Origin: Gluconacetobacter tumulicola
GTDB lineage: Bacteria; Pseudomonadota; Alphaproteobacteria; Acetobacterales; Acetobacteraceae
Length of the DNA: 64,000 nucleotides
Assembly (NCBI RefSeq): GCF_014174215.1
Contig: NZ_JABEQL010000005.1
Location: 1-64,000 of the forward strand
Direction of reading: 5' to 3'
Positions 18,303 to 26,361 of the stretch are shown here, piece after piece (positions within the stretch are counted from its first letter, which is position 1; each line of letters begins with the position of its first letter). Below the pieces are notes generated by a model. That model did not search any database. It was given only the letters and a program-made list of their open reading frames with translations, and was not told where the DNA came from. Position numbers and translations under genes: made by a program.

Positions 18303-19335
18303 TGCAGGCGATCTCGCGCGTCGTCTGGCGGAGAACGCGGAGGCGGTGTGCCGGCGGTATCTGTCCGCCGGTCGCCGTCACGGCGATTACTGGCTGGTCG
18401 GTGATGTGCGCAACACGCCGGGGCGGTCGCTGTTTGTCCGGCTGCACGACACCGCCAATGGCAGGGCGGGAAAATGGACGGACGCACAGTCGGGCGAGCA
18501 TGGCGACCTGCTCGACGTGATCCGCGAAAGCCTCGGCCTGGTGGATTTCCGTGACGTGGCGGACGAGGCGCGCGCATTCCTCAGCCTGCCGCATCCCGAT
18601 CCGGCACCTTCTTCAAGGGATCGTCCCGCGCAGGAACGCGGAGTCGCCAGTTCCTCGGAAGCCGCACGCCGGCTCTGGGCCATGTCCGGGCCGATCGCGG
18701 GCACGTCCGTAGAAGCGTATCTCCGTAGACGCGACATGACGCTTTTGCACGGAACCGGAGTCCTGCGCTTCCATCCGCGCTGCTTTTACCGCCCGGACGA
18801 GCACAGTCCGACCGAGACCTGGCCGGCCATGATCGCCGCCGTCACCGACCTCGACGGCACTCTGACTGGGGTGCATCGCACCTGGCTGGCGGCGGAGGGG
18901 CGCGGCAAGGCGCCGGTCGATCATCCGCGTCGTGCCCTGGGGGGCCTGCTGGGCCACGCCGTACGCTTCGGAGTGGCGTCCGATGTGCTCGCTGCTGGGG
19001 AAGGCATCGAGACGGTGCTGTCGCTGCGGCAGGTTCTGCCCGATCTGCCGCTGGCCGCCTGCCTGTCCTCGGCGCATCTCGCTGCCTTGATCTTTCCGCC
19101 ACTGCTGCGCCGTCTCTACGTCCTGCGCGATGACGATCCGGCCGGGGATCAGGCGCTGGCGACGCTGCACGCCCGCGCGGATGACGCCGGGATCGAGCTG
19201 ATCGGCCTGTCGCCGCGGCTTGGCGATTTCAACGATGATCTCCGTACCCTCGGACGCGGTGCGTTGCGGGCGATCCTGCATCCGCAACTCGCGCCAGCGG
19301 ACGTGGCACGCTTTCTGGAGACCGCCGGCACCTGA
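18289..19335 (+). CDS. Toprim-domain protein (DUF7146 type, primase-like)
   Basis: The 348-aa protein is of the plasmid/ICE toprim family. The N-terminal half has the segment SLFVRLHDTANGRAGKWTD..GEHGDLLDVI. The C-terminal half has a toprim fold with the acidic motif AAGEGIETVLSLRQ (Glu near residue 244) and RLYVLRDDDPAGDQAL (Asp-Asp near 283). Toprim domains bind metal ions and are found in primases and topoisomerases. A role in priming element DNA is likely but not shown. The start is preceded by GAGGGCAG and overlaps the previous gene. Confidence 0.87.
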   Translation: MTLHDAGDLARRLAENAEAVCRRYLSAGRRHGDYWLVGDVRNTPGRSLFVRLHDTANGRAGKWTDAQSGEHGDLLDVIRESLGLVDFRDVADEARAFLSLPHPDPAPSSRDRPAQERGVASSSEAARRLWAMSGPIAGTSVEAYLRRRDMTLLHGTGVLRFHPRCFYRPDEHSPTETWPAMIAAVTDLDGTLTGVHRTWLAAEGRGKAPVDHPRRALGGLLGHAVRFGVASDVLAAGEGIETVLSLRQVLPDLPLAACLSSAHLAALIFPPLLRRLYVLRDDDPAGDQALATLHARADDAGIELIGLSPRLGDFNDDLRTLGRGALRAILHPQLAPADVARFLETAGT

Positions 19336-19653
19336 GTGGGCCGGAAAGAGGGCGGGCGGTTCCCTTCTTCTGTCGGCGGTCCTGTCGTGCCTCCCGTCCG
19401 GCAGGTCTGCGCCCCGGCCTTTCAAGTGGGGAGCGGGCGTCAGCCGGGCCGGGCCTTCAATGGCGGGACCGGCTATTTTCCGCCGCGCGCCGAGCGCGCT
19501 TTGCACCGCGAAGCAAAATAGCCGGCCCCCTGCCATCCTTCGCTGCGCTGCGGCCGCGCGCGGGCGCGCGGTTCCGGCCCGTCCCTGGTCTGCCGCTATC
19601 CGCCCCCGGAAAGGCCGCGAAGGGCGCGGCCGGAGACCTGGGAGGACCGCATC
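19336..19653 (+). promoter_or_regulatory. Leader with AT-ended inverted repeat before the DUF2493 gene
   Basis: An 11-bp perfect inverted repeat, CCGGCTATTTT (19469-19479) and AAAATAGCCGG (19515-19525), encloses a 35-base GC-rich loop. The ATG of the DUF2493 gene is 128 bases further on. Similar structures precede the DUF736 gene (21823-21874) and the 51-aa gene (22522-22567). After the right arm the sequence has CTTCGCTGCGCTGCGG, which resembles a stretch at the same place in the second copy. I infer a conserved leader RNA or DNA-binding site. Confidence 0.55.
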
Positions 19654-20583
19654 ATGACCCGCACAGCCGACGATTTCGAACCGCCACACGCCGCTTCATC
19701 CACCGCCCACGTGCTGGCCGAACTTCAGATGTATGGCTACCGTCCCTTCGAGGACGAGCTGGACCCGAGGCCGCTGCCCGAAACGCAGCGTATCGGGGGT
19801 GCTGTGGCCGACATCTTCGACGCCATCGCCGCGACGCTGACCGACACACGGCTGGAACCCGACCTCGAAGCGTTGCTCTGGTCCGCCGTGAACATCTTCC
19901 ATCGCATGGTCGGCCAGGTCGAACGCGAGCTTGACCGCAACGAGCAGGCGCAGAAGCGCAGCCAGCAGGAGCAGGATGGTAGCGAGATCCGGTCGGTGGA
20001 ACTGGAGCGGCTGATCGCCGAAGGGCTGACCCTGATCGAGCGCCGTAACGCCTACGAGATCTTCCGCGACGAGGCGCAGGAGCAGTTCGAGCGCCTGACC
20101 CTGAGCGCGTGGCGGCCGAAGACCGGCTCGCTGGTATCGCGGCGGACCATGACGGCCTCCATGATCGACAGCCGCGACTTCCTCAATGCGCGCCGTAAAG
20201 CCGAGGGCGAACTGCTGGTCCCGCCCGGTCCCAAGGTGGTCGTGACCGGCGGCCTCGATTTCGACGACCATATCCTGATCTGGGACCGGCTGGACAAGGT
20301 CCGGGCCAAGCATCCCGACATGGTGCTGCTGCACGGCGGTTCGCCCAGAGGTGCGGAGTTCGTCGCGTCTCGCTGGGCCGATCACCGCGAGATCGTGCAG
20401 ATCGCCTTCAAGCCGGACTGGACGAAGCATGCCAAGGCAGCGCCCTTCCGCCGTAACGATGCGCTGCTCGACACCATGCCGATTGGTGTCATCGTCTTTC
20501 CCGGCACCGGTATTCAGGAGAACCTGGCCGACAAGGCGAAGCACCTCGGTATCCCTGTCCTGCGGTTCGGCGGCGGCGCGTGA
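19654..20583 (+). CDS. DUF2493 (SLOG, YspA/CpYpsA-related) domain protein
   Basis: The 309-aa protein has an alpha-helical N-terminal half (residues about 50-150, many Glu/Gln) and a C-terminal DUF2493 Rossmann-like domain: KVVVTGGLDFDDHILIWDRLDKV, then VLLHGGSPRGAEFVASRWA and IGVIVFPGTGIQENLADKAKHLGIPVLRF. SLOG domains bind nucleotide-derived ligands and occur in conflict and mobile-element systems. In ICEs of this type the gene is part of the standard block; its job is unknown. The start follows GGGAGGACCGCATC. Confidence 0.87.
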   Translation: MTRTADDFEPPHAASSTAHVLAELQMYGYRPFEDELDPRPLPETQRIGGAVADIFDAIAATLTDTRLEPDLEALLWSAVNIFHRMVGQVERELDRNEQAQKRSQQEQDGSEIRSVELERLIAEGLTLIERRNAYEIFRDEAQEQFERLTLSAWRPKTGSLVSRRTMTASMIDSRDFLNARRKAEGELLVPPGPKVVVTGGLDFDDHILIWDRLDKVRAKHPDMVLLHGGSPRGAEFVASRWADHREIVQIAFKPDWTKHAKAAPFRRNDALLDTMPIGVIVFPGTGIQENLADKAKHLGIPVLRFGGGA

Positions 20584-20592
20584 GCGCCGTCT

Positions 20593-20802
20593 TTAGTCCG
20601 GATTGCCCGTGACCGCGATCCGAGCGGAACGGGCATAAAAGGCCAGTTCGGTATCGCCGGGCACCAGAAGATCGAGCAGGCCCTTCATGTCCTGCATGTC
20701 CGAATAGGACTGAAACGGCCCTGGTTGCCGCTCGATCGCCAGCACCGCGATGGCGAGCGCCTTTTTGACCAGATGCAGTTCGCGCCCCGTGATTTCCGCC
20801 AT
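20593..20802 (-). CDS. Hypothetical protein, 69 aa
   Basis: A minus-strand gene begins at ATG 20802 (MAEITGRELHLVKKALAIAVLAIERQ) with GGGAGAAG upstream. It stops ten bases after the convergent DUF2493 gene. It is helical and soluble in appearance. I do not recognise it; such small genes are common in this ICE block. The strong ribosome binding site and clean coding pattern support it. Confidence 0.6.
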   Translation of the reverse strand: MAEITGRELHLVKKALAIAVLAIERQPGPFQSYSDMQDMKGLLDLLVPGDTELAFYARSARIAVTGNPD

Positions 20803-20966
20803 GACGTCTTCTCCCTGAGAGACGATAACGATGCACGTCCGCGTGCCGGACGCCAATACGATTCTCGTTCCGTCGACACATCGTTTTCGCTATGATGCGG
20901 GTTGCGCCGTGGTGGTGGTGGCAGGCGCGACCGTCAGATCATGTCATCTCTACGGGAGCCGCCACC

Positions 20967-21407
20967 ATGGTGATCTTCGCACCGTTCCTGATCGTCGTCG
21001 GCATCGGATTTTTCTGCTGGCTCATGTTCACGCTCGCGGTCTTCGCCTTGCCGTTTGCGGGCGGGCTGTATGCCGGGCTCTGGGCATTTCATACCGGTGC
21101 CGGAGTGATCGGCGCCCTTATCGTCGGCGTCATGGCAGGCATAGCGACTTTCATGGTCGGCCAGATCGCACTCGCCTGCGCACCGTGGATCTGGCTGAGA
21201 GGGCTGATCGTCCTGCTCTATACGGTGCCCGCCGTCATTGCCGGTTATAGCGCCACCCACGGCCTCGCCCAGATGATGATGCCGTCCGCAATCTGGCAGC
21301 TCTTCTTTTCGGTGATCGGCGCCATCGCGGTCGGCATCACCGCGTTCGTCCGCTTTACCGGCATGGCCCCGCCCGAACCGGCTGGCGGGAGCATCGCGCG
21401 GGTCTGA
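20967..21407 (+). CDS. Small integral membrane protein, 146 aa
   Basis: The protein has four hydrophobic segments: about residues 2-30, 35-60, 68-95 and 105-130 (FAPFLIVVGIGFFCWLMFTLAVFALPFAGGLYAGLWAF at the start). It ends in a short polar tail (GMAPPEPAGGSIARV). GGGAG precedes ATG 20967. It has no family I can name; in such elements small membrane proteins may take part in entry exclusion or mating, which is speculation here. It is divergent from the 69-aa gene, 164 bases apart. Confidence 0.7.
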   Translation: MVIFAPFLIVVGIGFFCWLMFTLAVFALPFAGGLYAGLWAFHTGAGVIGALIVGVMAGIATFMVGQIALACAPWIWLRGLIVLLYTVPAVIAGYSATHGLAQMMMPSAIWQLFFSVIGAIAVGITAFVRFTGMAPPEPAGGSIARV

Positions 21408-21999
21408 CCGCCTATGCGGTAGTCGGCGGGCAGGCATGGATCAGGCACCTGCCTGTCTTTCCACGTCATCGAGAGGCGGGGAGCGATGGGCAGCGAAGCG
21501 CGGATGCGACGCGCTGTTCCTGATACGGTCTGCCTGTTGAGGCATCCGGACTGGCGCTCTGATTGTCCCGCAGGCCGATCGCAACGGGGAAAGCCGGGCT
21601 TGTCCGGCGAGGCGCTTTCCCGGAACGGGCCGTGTGCAGGGGTGGAAAGCAGGCATGACGAAGCCGTCCCCTTCGTAGCCGACACTTGCGTGGCGTGCGG
21701 GTCGCCATAGTTCTCCGTGACGTGTGCTCTGTCGGGCCGCGCACGCATGCTGCCTCTCAAGATGGCTGATCTAGCCGGAGGCCGGCTGCGCCTCGATCGG
21801 CCATGGCGCAACAGCGGTCCATAATTTTCTTCCCCTGCCGGCTGCGCCGTCATTCCTCGCGAGACAAGAAAATTCCGTCCCGCCGTCCTCCGCTGCGCTT
21901 CGGTCCCTGCGGGATGCGCCGCCGCTCGCCTCCGTCTGTCCGATCGCCATCGAGGCCGCAATGGTGCGGGCTCGATAACAGAGATCACGGAGCAGTATC
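21408..21999 (+). promoter_or_regulatory. Long leader before DUF736 gene with AT-ended inverted repeat
   Basis: Frames are open on the minus strand but none has a recognisable protein or start signal, so I treat the 592 bases as non-coding. AATTTTCTT (21823-21831) pairs with AAGAAAATT (21866-21874) around a 34-base loop, 125 bases before the DUF736 ATG. A GC-rich tail with CCTCCGCTGCGCTTCGG follows the right arm. The first 350 bases of the gap show nothing I can name. Confidence 0.5.
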
Positions 22000-22326
22000 A
22001 TGGCCACCATCGGCACCTTCAAGAAAGTCGGCAACGGGTATAACGGCGAGATCGTCACCCTCTCGCTCCAGACCCCGAACGTCCGCATCGCCCCCGAGAC
22101 CACGCGCGCGAACGAGAATGCCCCCAGCCACCGCGTCTTCGTCGGCAGGGTGGAGATCGGAGCGGCCTGGTCCCGGCGCTCCAACGAAGGGCGCGACTAT
22201 CTGAGCCTCAAGCTCGACGACCCGAGCTTCAACGCCCCGATCTTCGCCAATCTCTTCGATGACGAGGACGGCGAGGGCTACAGCCTGATCTGGTCCCGCC
22301 CCAACGGTCGCCGCAACGGCGACTGA
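22000..22326 (+). CDS. DUF736 family protein
   Basis: The 108-aa protein begins MATIGTFKK and contains AAWSRRSNEGRDYLSLKLDDPSFNAPIFANLF, the hallmark of DUF736 proteins. These are found almost only on alphaproteobacterial plasmids and ICEs and have unknown function. A GC-rich hairpin with a ten-base perfect stem (22340-22349 with 22355-22364) follows the stop and may end transcription. Confidence 0.93.
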   Translation: MATIGTFKKVGNGYNGEIVTLSLQTPNVRIAPETTRANENAPSHRVFVGRVEIGAAWSRRSNEGRDYLSLKLDDPSFNAPIFANLFDDEDGEGYSLIWSRPNGRRNGD

Positions 22327-22672
22327 GGTGCCAGCGATCCCCCGCCCGGCCGGTCCGGGCGGGGCCTTCGTGGCCGGGCCGGAAGCGGCGTGGGCACTGC
22401 CGCGGGCTTATCGGCTTCGATCCGATCGGTCTGTCTTCGGGCGTGGCAGGGGGAACAGGGCTTTCCTCAGCCTTCCCATTGTCCCATGCCCGGCCAAGCC
22501 GCGTCACGGACGGCGGTCCCCCCAATTTTGCCCGTGCCGGCCTGACGGCCGTCCCGAACAAAATCGGCTCCCCCGCCCGCCGGCAAGCCGGTCGCCCGCA
22601 GGGCGATCCATGACCCGACCTGTCCGGGCATGACGCCAGGTCCTGTCTTCGACAAACAGAAGGAGCAGGACA
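22327..22672 (+). promoter_or_regulatory. Hairpin after DUF736 and leader before the 51-aa gene
   Basis: After the terminator-like hairpin (22340-22364) a third AT-ended inverted repeat occurs: CCAATTTTG (22522-22530) and CAAAATCGG (22559-22567), one mismatch, 28-base loop. The 51-aa gene starts 105 bases after its right arm. No larger gene is supported in the gap. Confidence 0.5.
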
Positions 22673-22828
22673 ATGACCAATTTGCACGACACCATCCAGC
22701 AGCTGCGCGCCGAACTCACCAGCTACGCCATCAGCCGCCGCGAGCGGGCACAGATCGAGCGCGAACTGAAGCGGGCGATCATGGCACTGGACCGCAAGGA
22801 TGCCATGGACAGGGAGGCTCCCGCGTAA
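22673..22828 (+). CDS. Small helical protein, 51 aa
   Basis: An ATG at 22673, seven bases after AAGGAG, opens a 51-aa frame that begins MTNLHDTIQQLRAEL and is rich in Arg, Glu and Leu; it should fold as a helical hairpin or coiled coil. It lies at the end of the DUF736 region, has its own leader, and its stop is inside a terminator hairpin. I know no family for it. The ribosome binding site, the compact coding pattern and the terminator make it a credible gene. Confidence 0.65.
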   Translation: MTNLHDTIQQLRAELTSYAISRRERAQIERELKRAIMALDRKDAMDREAPA

Positions 22829-22843
22829 GGCGGGGGCTTTTTT
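22817..22843 (+). terminator. Rho-independent terminator of the 51-aa gene
   Basis: GCTCCCGC (22817-22824) pairs with GCGGGGGC (22830-22837) and is followed by six T residues. It overlaps the last codons of the gene. Confidence 0.75.
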
Positions 22844-23000
22844 GCATCCTCCACCGCGCTTGCTGTCGGTCGCCTGCAGAAAATCGCGACGCCGAATCGA
22901 TCGCGGGTTTCTTTTGAAAGAATTGGCTTGAACTGCCTCTAAGCGACTAATATAGTCGTATTTCTGGTGTGTGCCCGTCTCTTGTCGGATGTGATCGTGG

Positions 23001-23285
23001 ATGATCACTGGCCGACAGGTACGGGCGGCGCGGGCACTCCTGAACTGGACGCAGGAACGGCTCGCCGAAGAAGCCCTTGTAGCATTGACCGCGCTGAAGC
23101 GTCTCGAATCCGAGCGCGGTCTCGGTGTCCATGAGGGCACGACCGACCAGGTCCGTCGCGCGCTGGAGGCGGCGGGCATCCTGTTCATCGAGTCCGGACA
23201 AGGGCGCGGCGTCATGTTTCTTCACGAGACTTCCGACACCGAAACGCGGCAGGCTAGGGTGCGTCGCGTTCGTTCTCCGACCTGA
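23001..23285 (+). CDS. XRE-type helix-turn-helix protein
   Basis: The 94-aa protein begins MITGRQVRAARALLNWTQERLAEEALVALTALKRLE, a classic XRE HTH in which the recognition helix is VALTALKRLE. It continues with TTDQVRRALEAAGILFIESGQGRGVMF, an ending seen in small plasmid-borne XRE proteins. It probably regulates the following DUF2285-type genes or the transfer genes of the original element. It starts 172 bases after the 51-aa gene. Confidence 0.87.
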   Translation: MITGRQVRAARALLNWTQERLAEEALVALTALKRLESERGLGVHEGTTDQVRRALEAAGILFIESGQGRGVMFLHETSDTETRQARVRRVRSPT

Positions 23286-23296
23286 TCGGCCCCACC

Positions 23297-23575
23297 ATGC
23301 AGAAGCCCCCGCTCGACCCGCCCGTCGCCGACAGCGCCCCGGAGGCATCGTGTCTCACCGGCTATGACGAACAGCATCTGATTACCTATCTGCGTCTGCT
23401 GGACGCCGAGGCCGACGGCGCCGACTGGCGCGAGGTCGCCCGGATCGTCCTGCACCGCGACCCGGCGGCCGATCCCGAGGGCGTCCATCGCTGCTGGCAC
23501 AGCCATCTGGCGCGGGCGCACTGGATGACTGAGCATGGCTACCAGCATCTCCTGCGCGGCGGCGCACCCCACTGA
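23297..23575 (+). CDS. Conserved small ICE protein, 92 aa
   Basis: The sequence LTGYDEQHLITYLRLLDAEADGADWREVARIVLHRDP, then SHLARAHWMTEHGYQHLL, is typical of a small protein always found next to DUF2285-type regulators in alphaproteobacterial ICEs. It probably binds DNA or partners with those proteins; no experimental function is known to me. It follows the XRE gene by 11 bases and precedes the frameshifted DUF2285 gene by 132. Confidence 0.75.
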   Translation: MQKPPLDPPVADSAPEASCLTGYDEQHLITYLRLLDAEADGADWREVARIVLHRDPAADPEGVHRCWHSHLARAHWMTEHGYQHLLRGGAPH

Positions 23576-23707
23576 CATCCTCAATTGTTGCGTGATCCGC
23601 AAGACCTGTTGCAGGACCGGGGCGTAGCGGGCAGCGGGATGGTCTGGCATACTCTCGCGAGCAAGTGCTTGCCCTGTTTCCACCCGTTACGCATCGGAGA
23701 CGACGCC

Positions 23708-24473
23708 ATGAGCCGCGCCACCTGGCGGTCGGCGGGCGCGTACGAGGGCCTGCGGTCGCTCGACGCCCCTGCCTTTGCCTTGCAGTTTGTCAGTCGCAAT
23801 CGGGACTTTATCCGCGAGCGTGCCACCCTTCAGCGCGCCGCGCGCCGGGCCACGCTGTCCGCATCGGACGCCGAAGCCTTCGCCCGGCGCTGGGGGTTGC
23901 GATTTCGAGAGTGTCCGCACGGCCCTCGATCCGCGTACCGCCCGCTGGACTGTTGCGGTATCGCCGGCCGTGATTGCGGTTGTCCCCCTGCCAACAGCAC
24001 TGGCTGACGCGGTGTATCGGCCGCTCTCGCTCGCTCGGGCAGGGCCGCCGCCCGATATGGCGGGAGAAGTGCTGGTCGAGCAGGGGGAGACGATCCTGCG
24101 GCTGTACGTCCTGCCGCCTGACGGGGCTCAGGTCGGCGTGCTCCTGCCGCTCGACGCGCTGTTCGAGGCCCGTGTCCAGGCCGCCCTGCGGCTCTGGCGC
24201 GTGCTGATGGATCGGCGGCCCGGTCGTGATCCGGCCTGCCTATCATCCGATCGCATCAGCAGGCTGATCCTGGCGCTCCGTACGCTCGACGGTCTGGACG
24301 ATGGGGTTTCGCAGCGCGAGATCGCCGGTGTCCTGTTCGGCCAGAAGGTCTCCGCGCGGGATTGGCTCTCGCACGATCTGCACTTCCGCATGAAGCGGCT
24401 GGTGCATTTCGCGCGGGAGCTGACCGAAGGGGGATACCGGCGTCTGCTGCTGCACCCATTCCGGGAACGATGA
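23708..24473 (+). pseudogene. DUF6499-DUF2285 regulator gene broken by a frameshift
   Basis: The frame from ATG 23708 encodes the DUF6499-like start (WRSAGAYEGLRSLDAPAFALQFVSRNRDF) up to WGLRF near base 23910, then turns into non-family sequence and stops at 24007. A second frame, shifted by one base, carries the rest: ESVRTALDPRTARW, ending with the DUF2285 domain (GVSQREIAGVLFGQKVSARDWLSHDLHFRMKRLVHFARELTEGGYRRLL). Joined, they make a normal 255-aa protein. So one extra base near 23905-23920 has split the gene, either as a real mutation or a sequencing error. In intact ICEs the replication initiator, ParA and transfer genes follow it; here they are absent. Confidence 0.8.
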
Positions 24474-24590
24474 GCGAAGGAGAAGGTCTTGCATGGCCGG
24501 GTAAACGGACGGGCGGCTCTTGGCCTGTAGATGGCAATAGCTTCCGTCCTTCTCGCGCGAGAGGGCTGAACGGGAAAAAATCGATGCTGA

Positions 24591-25001
24591 TCAGCCTGTC
24601 GTATCCCGTCGGTCGAAGTGGACCTGCGCTGCGGCGATCCTGTCATGATTGCTTGCTGCCCAGCGTCCGAGCGCGGTGACCGGCTCGCGCAGGGACATGC
24701 CCAGTTCGGTAAGTTCATAGTCAACACGAGGCGGAATTGATGGCGTGATGGTGCGAGAGATGAGGCCGTCGCGTTCCAGCCCACGGAGCGTCAACGTCAG
24801 CATGCGCTGCGAGATGCTGCCGATAGCTCGGCGAAGCTCGCTGAACCGGCGTGACCCCTCGCCGAGTTGCATGATCACAAGCACCGACCATTTGTCGCCA
24901 ATGCGGGCAAGGACGTTGCCGACCGTGCGGCACCTGTCCGGCGCGAGCGCTTCGTGGCCGGGGGGTGGAAATGCGGGAACAGAAAAGCGCCCTGGTTTCA
25001 T
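24591..25001 (-). CDS. HxlR-family transcriptional regulator
   Basis: The 136-aa protein has the HxlR winged [59 protein letters not shown]. HxlR proteins often sense aldehydes, quinones or redox state. It is divergent from the azoreductase gene with 82 bases between them, the usual arrangement for its target. Confidence 0.92.
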   Translation of the reverse strand: MKPGRFSVPAFPPPGHEALAPDRCRTVGNVLARIGDKWSVLVIMQLGEGSRRFSELRRAIGSISQRMLTLTLRGLERDGLISRTITPSIPPRVDYELTELGMSLREPVTALGRWAASNHDRIAAAQVHFDRRDTTG

Positions 25002-25083
25002 GAATGTGCCTCCTTGTGGGCCCTGGCCGATTACTTAATGTGCGCAGATATCGAATGATTACCAGCCAAGGAAGGCCGATCCC

Positions 25084-25692
25084 GTGAAACTCCTGCACAT
25101 CGATACCAGCATCCTCGGCGATGCCAGTGCCAGCCGTACCCTCTCTCGCGCGGTCGTCGACCAGGTCACCGGCCGGACACCAGGCATCGACGTGACCTAT
25201 CGCGATCTTGCCGCCTACCCCATTTCACATCTCTCCGGCGCCGCTCTCGCGGGCGGAAATGCCGATGGAAAGCATGACCAGGCGCTACAGGAGGATCTCG
25301 CGTTGGGTGGCCGGGCGCTTGAGGAGTTCCTGTCCGCCGACATGGTCGTGATCGGCGTCGGCTTCTATAATTTCGGCATTCCCAGCCAGCTCAAGGCTTG
25401 GATCGACCGCATCGCGGTCGCGGGAAAGACGTTCCGCTACACAGACAAGGGGCCTGAAGGGCTGGCGGCGGATAAGCGGATCATCCTCACAATTGCGCGG
25501 GGCGGTTTTTACGGGCCCGATTCCGGCCGTCAGTCCTACGAGCATGCCGAGAGCTACCTGCGGGCACTCTTCAGTTTTCTGGGTGTCACACAACTGGACG
25601 TTATCGCGGCAGAGGGTATGAAGGTCAGCGCCGAGCAGCGCGAACGCGCACTCTCAGCCGCGTATGACCAGATCGCCGCGCTCGCGGCCTGA
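25084..25692 (+). CDS. azoR: FMN-dependent NADH-azoreductase
   Basis: AzoR reduces azo compounds and quinones with NADH through a ping-pong FMN mechanism in the cytosol. The 202-aa product has the flavodoxin-like start KLLHIDTSILGDASASRTLS, the FNFGIPSQLKAWIDRI-type segment (VGFYNFGIPSQLKAWIDR) and the glycine-rich ARGGFY loop. It begins with GTG at 25084, preceded by AAGG. The divergent HxlR gene is its likely regulator. In-frame length matches the family (about 200 aa). Confidence 0.92.
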   Translation: MKLLHIDTSILGDASASRTLSRAVVDQVTGRTPGIDVTYRDLAAYPISHLSGAALAGGNADGKHDQALQEDLALGGRALEEFLSADMVVIGVGFYNFGIPSQLKAWIDRIAVAGKTFRYTDKGPEGLAADKRIILTIARGGFYGPDSGRQSYEHAESYLRALFSFLGVTQLDVIAAEGMKVSAEQRERALSAAYDQIAALAA

Positions 25693-25794
25693 GCCTCTCT
25701 TGCCGTCATCTCCTTATTTCCTCAGACGACGGCGGGCATGTCCTGCATTCCAGTTGGACATGCCTTACTTTTAATAGATGACCCGGAACGAATT

Positions 25795-26136
25795 CTACCA
25801 GGTAATCAGCGGCGCTTTGCGCAGCCAGGTATCCGCCGTGAGTTGCTGCACGACGAAATCGGCGACATCGGCGCGCGCGATCGTCCCACCATGAACGCCC
25901 GATAGATCGGTCAATGCCCGGATGCGGCCGCGCGCCGGCTTGTCGTTGAGCACCGCCGGCCGGACGATCGTCCAGTCGAGCGCGTTGGCCCAGATTGTCT
26001 CTTCCTGGCGATCCTTATCTTCGTAGAGCCGCGCATAGAGCGGTGAGGCCTTGGGATGAGCAGCATCCTGACCCTGAAGATACATTTCGGCGAGAGCCAG
26101 GAGAACGCCGCGTGTGAAGATCGGATCCCGCTCCAA
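25795..26136 (-). pseudogene. NAD(P)-binding oxidoreductase fragment, N-terminus missing
   Basis: About 113 residues remain of an NmrA/atypical short-chain dehydrogenase: RQEETIWANALDWTIVRPAVLNDKPARGRIRAL, then GTIARADVADFVVQQL. The N-terminal Rossmann half with the glycine-rich NADP loop, about 100 residues, is missing. The frame stays open across the presumed ICE boundary near 26140 but no family sequence continues there. Together with HxlR and AzoR this is a familiar stress trio. I infer that an element boundary cut the gene; the missing part could be at the far end of the ICE. Confidence 0.75.
26127..26135 (+). other. Possible attachment core (partial copy of tRNA-Gly 3' end)
   Basis: CCCGCTCCA equals the last nine bases of tRNA-Gly (8497-8505). 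It lies at the point where the oxidoreductase homology ends and ICE-like DNA begins, 227 bases before the integrase ATG. ICEs of the clc family recombine at the 3' end of tRNA-Gly, so this may be a secondary site or tandem junction. Nine bases can also match by chance. Confidence 0.35.
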
Positions 26137-26176
26137 ATTATGATCTACAGACTTCCACTGACGTCTGTAAGTCGTT

Positions 26177-26203
26177 GAAAAAAGGAGCTTCGGCTCCTTT
26201 TTT
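26177..26203. terminator. Bidirectional terminator at the ICE left end
   Basis: GGAGC (26184-26188) pairs with GCTCC (26193-26197) around TTCG. Seven A residues precede and six T residues follow the stem, so it could stop transcripts from both sides, shielding the integrase region. Confidence 0.8.
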
Positions 26204-26334
26204 CATTCCAGCGAGTGCCACGGAAATCCACCCACAGCTACCGTTTTTGAGTGACCAAATAAGGCACAAGAATACGGGTGGGTCGGCTACCGGATAGTTG
26301 CTGGGGCTGAGCGGGAACCATGACGAGCATAGGG

Positions 26335-26352
26335 CCTAAGTCATTACTTAGG
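26335..26352 (+). promoter_or_regulatory. Hairpin covering the integrase ribosome binding site
   Basis: CCTAAGT (26335-26341) and ACTTAGG (26346-26352) form a perfect seven-base stem with loop CATT. The right arm includes the AGG of the AGGAG Shine-Dalgarno (26350-26354) that serves ATG 26362. In the transcript this would hide the ribosome binding site; as DNA it could be an operator. Confidence 0.55.
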
Positions 26353-26361
26353 AGTCTCGAA

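Noticed and set aside
21245-21988. Minus-strand gene of 247 codons before the DUF736 gene
   Set aside because: Arg/Ala/Pro-rich translation without motifs, overlapping the end of the membrane protein gene and the leader inverted repeat.
26150-26210. A second tRNA gene at the ICE end
   Set aside because: Only the nine-base tRNA-Gly end is similar; no acceptor, D-arm or anticodon arm can be drawn.
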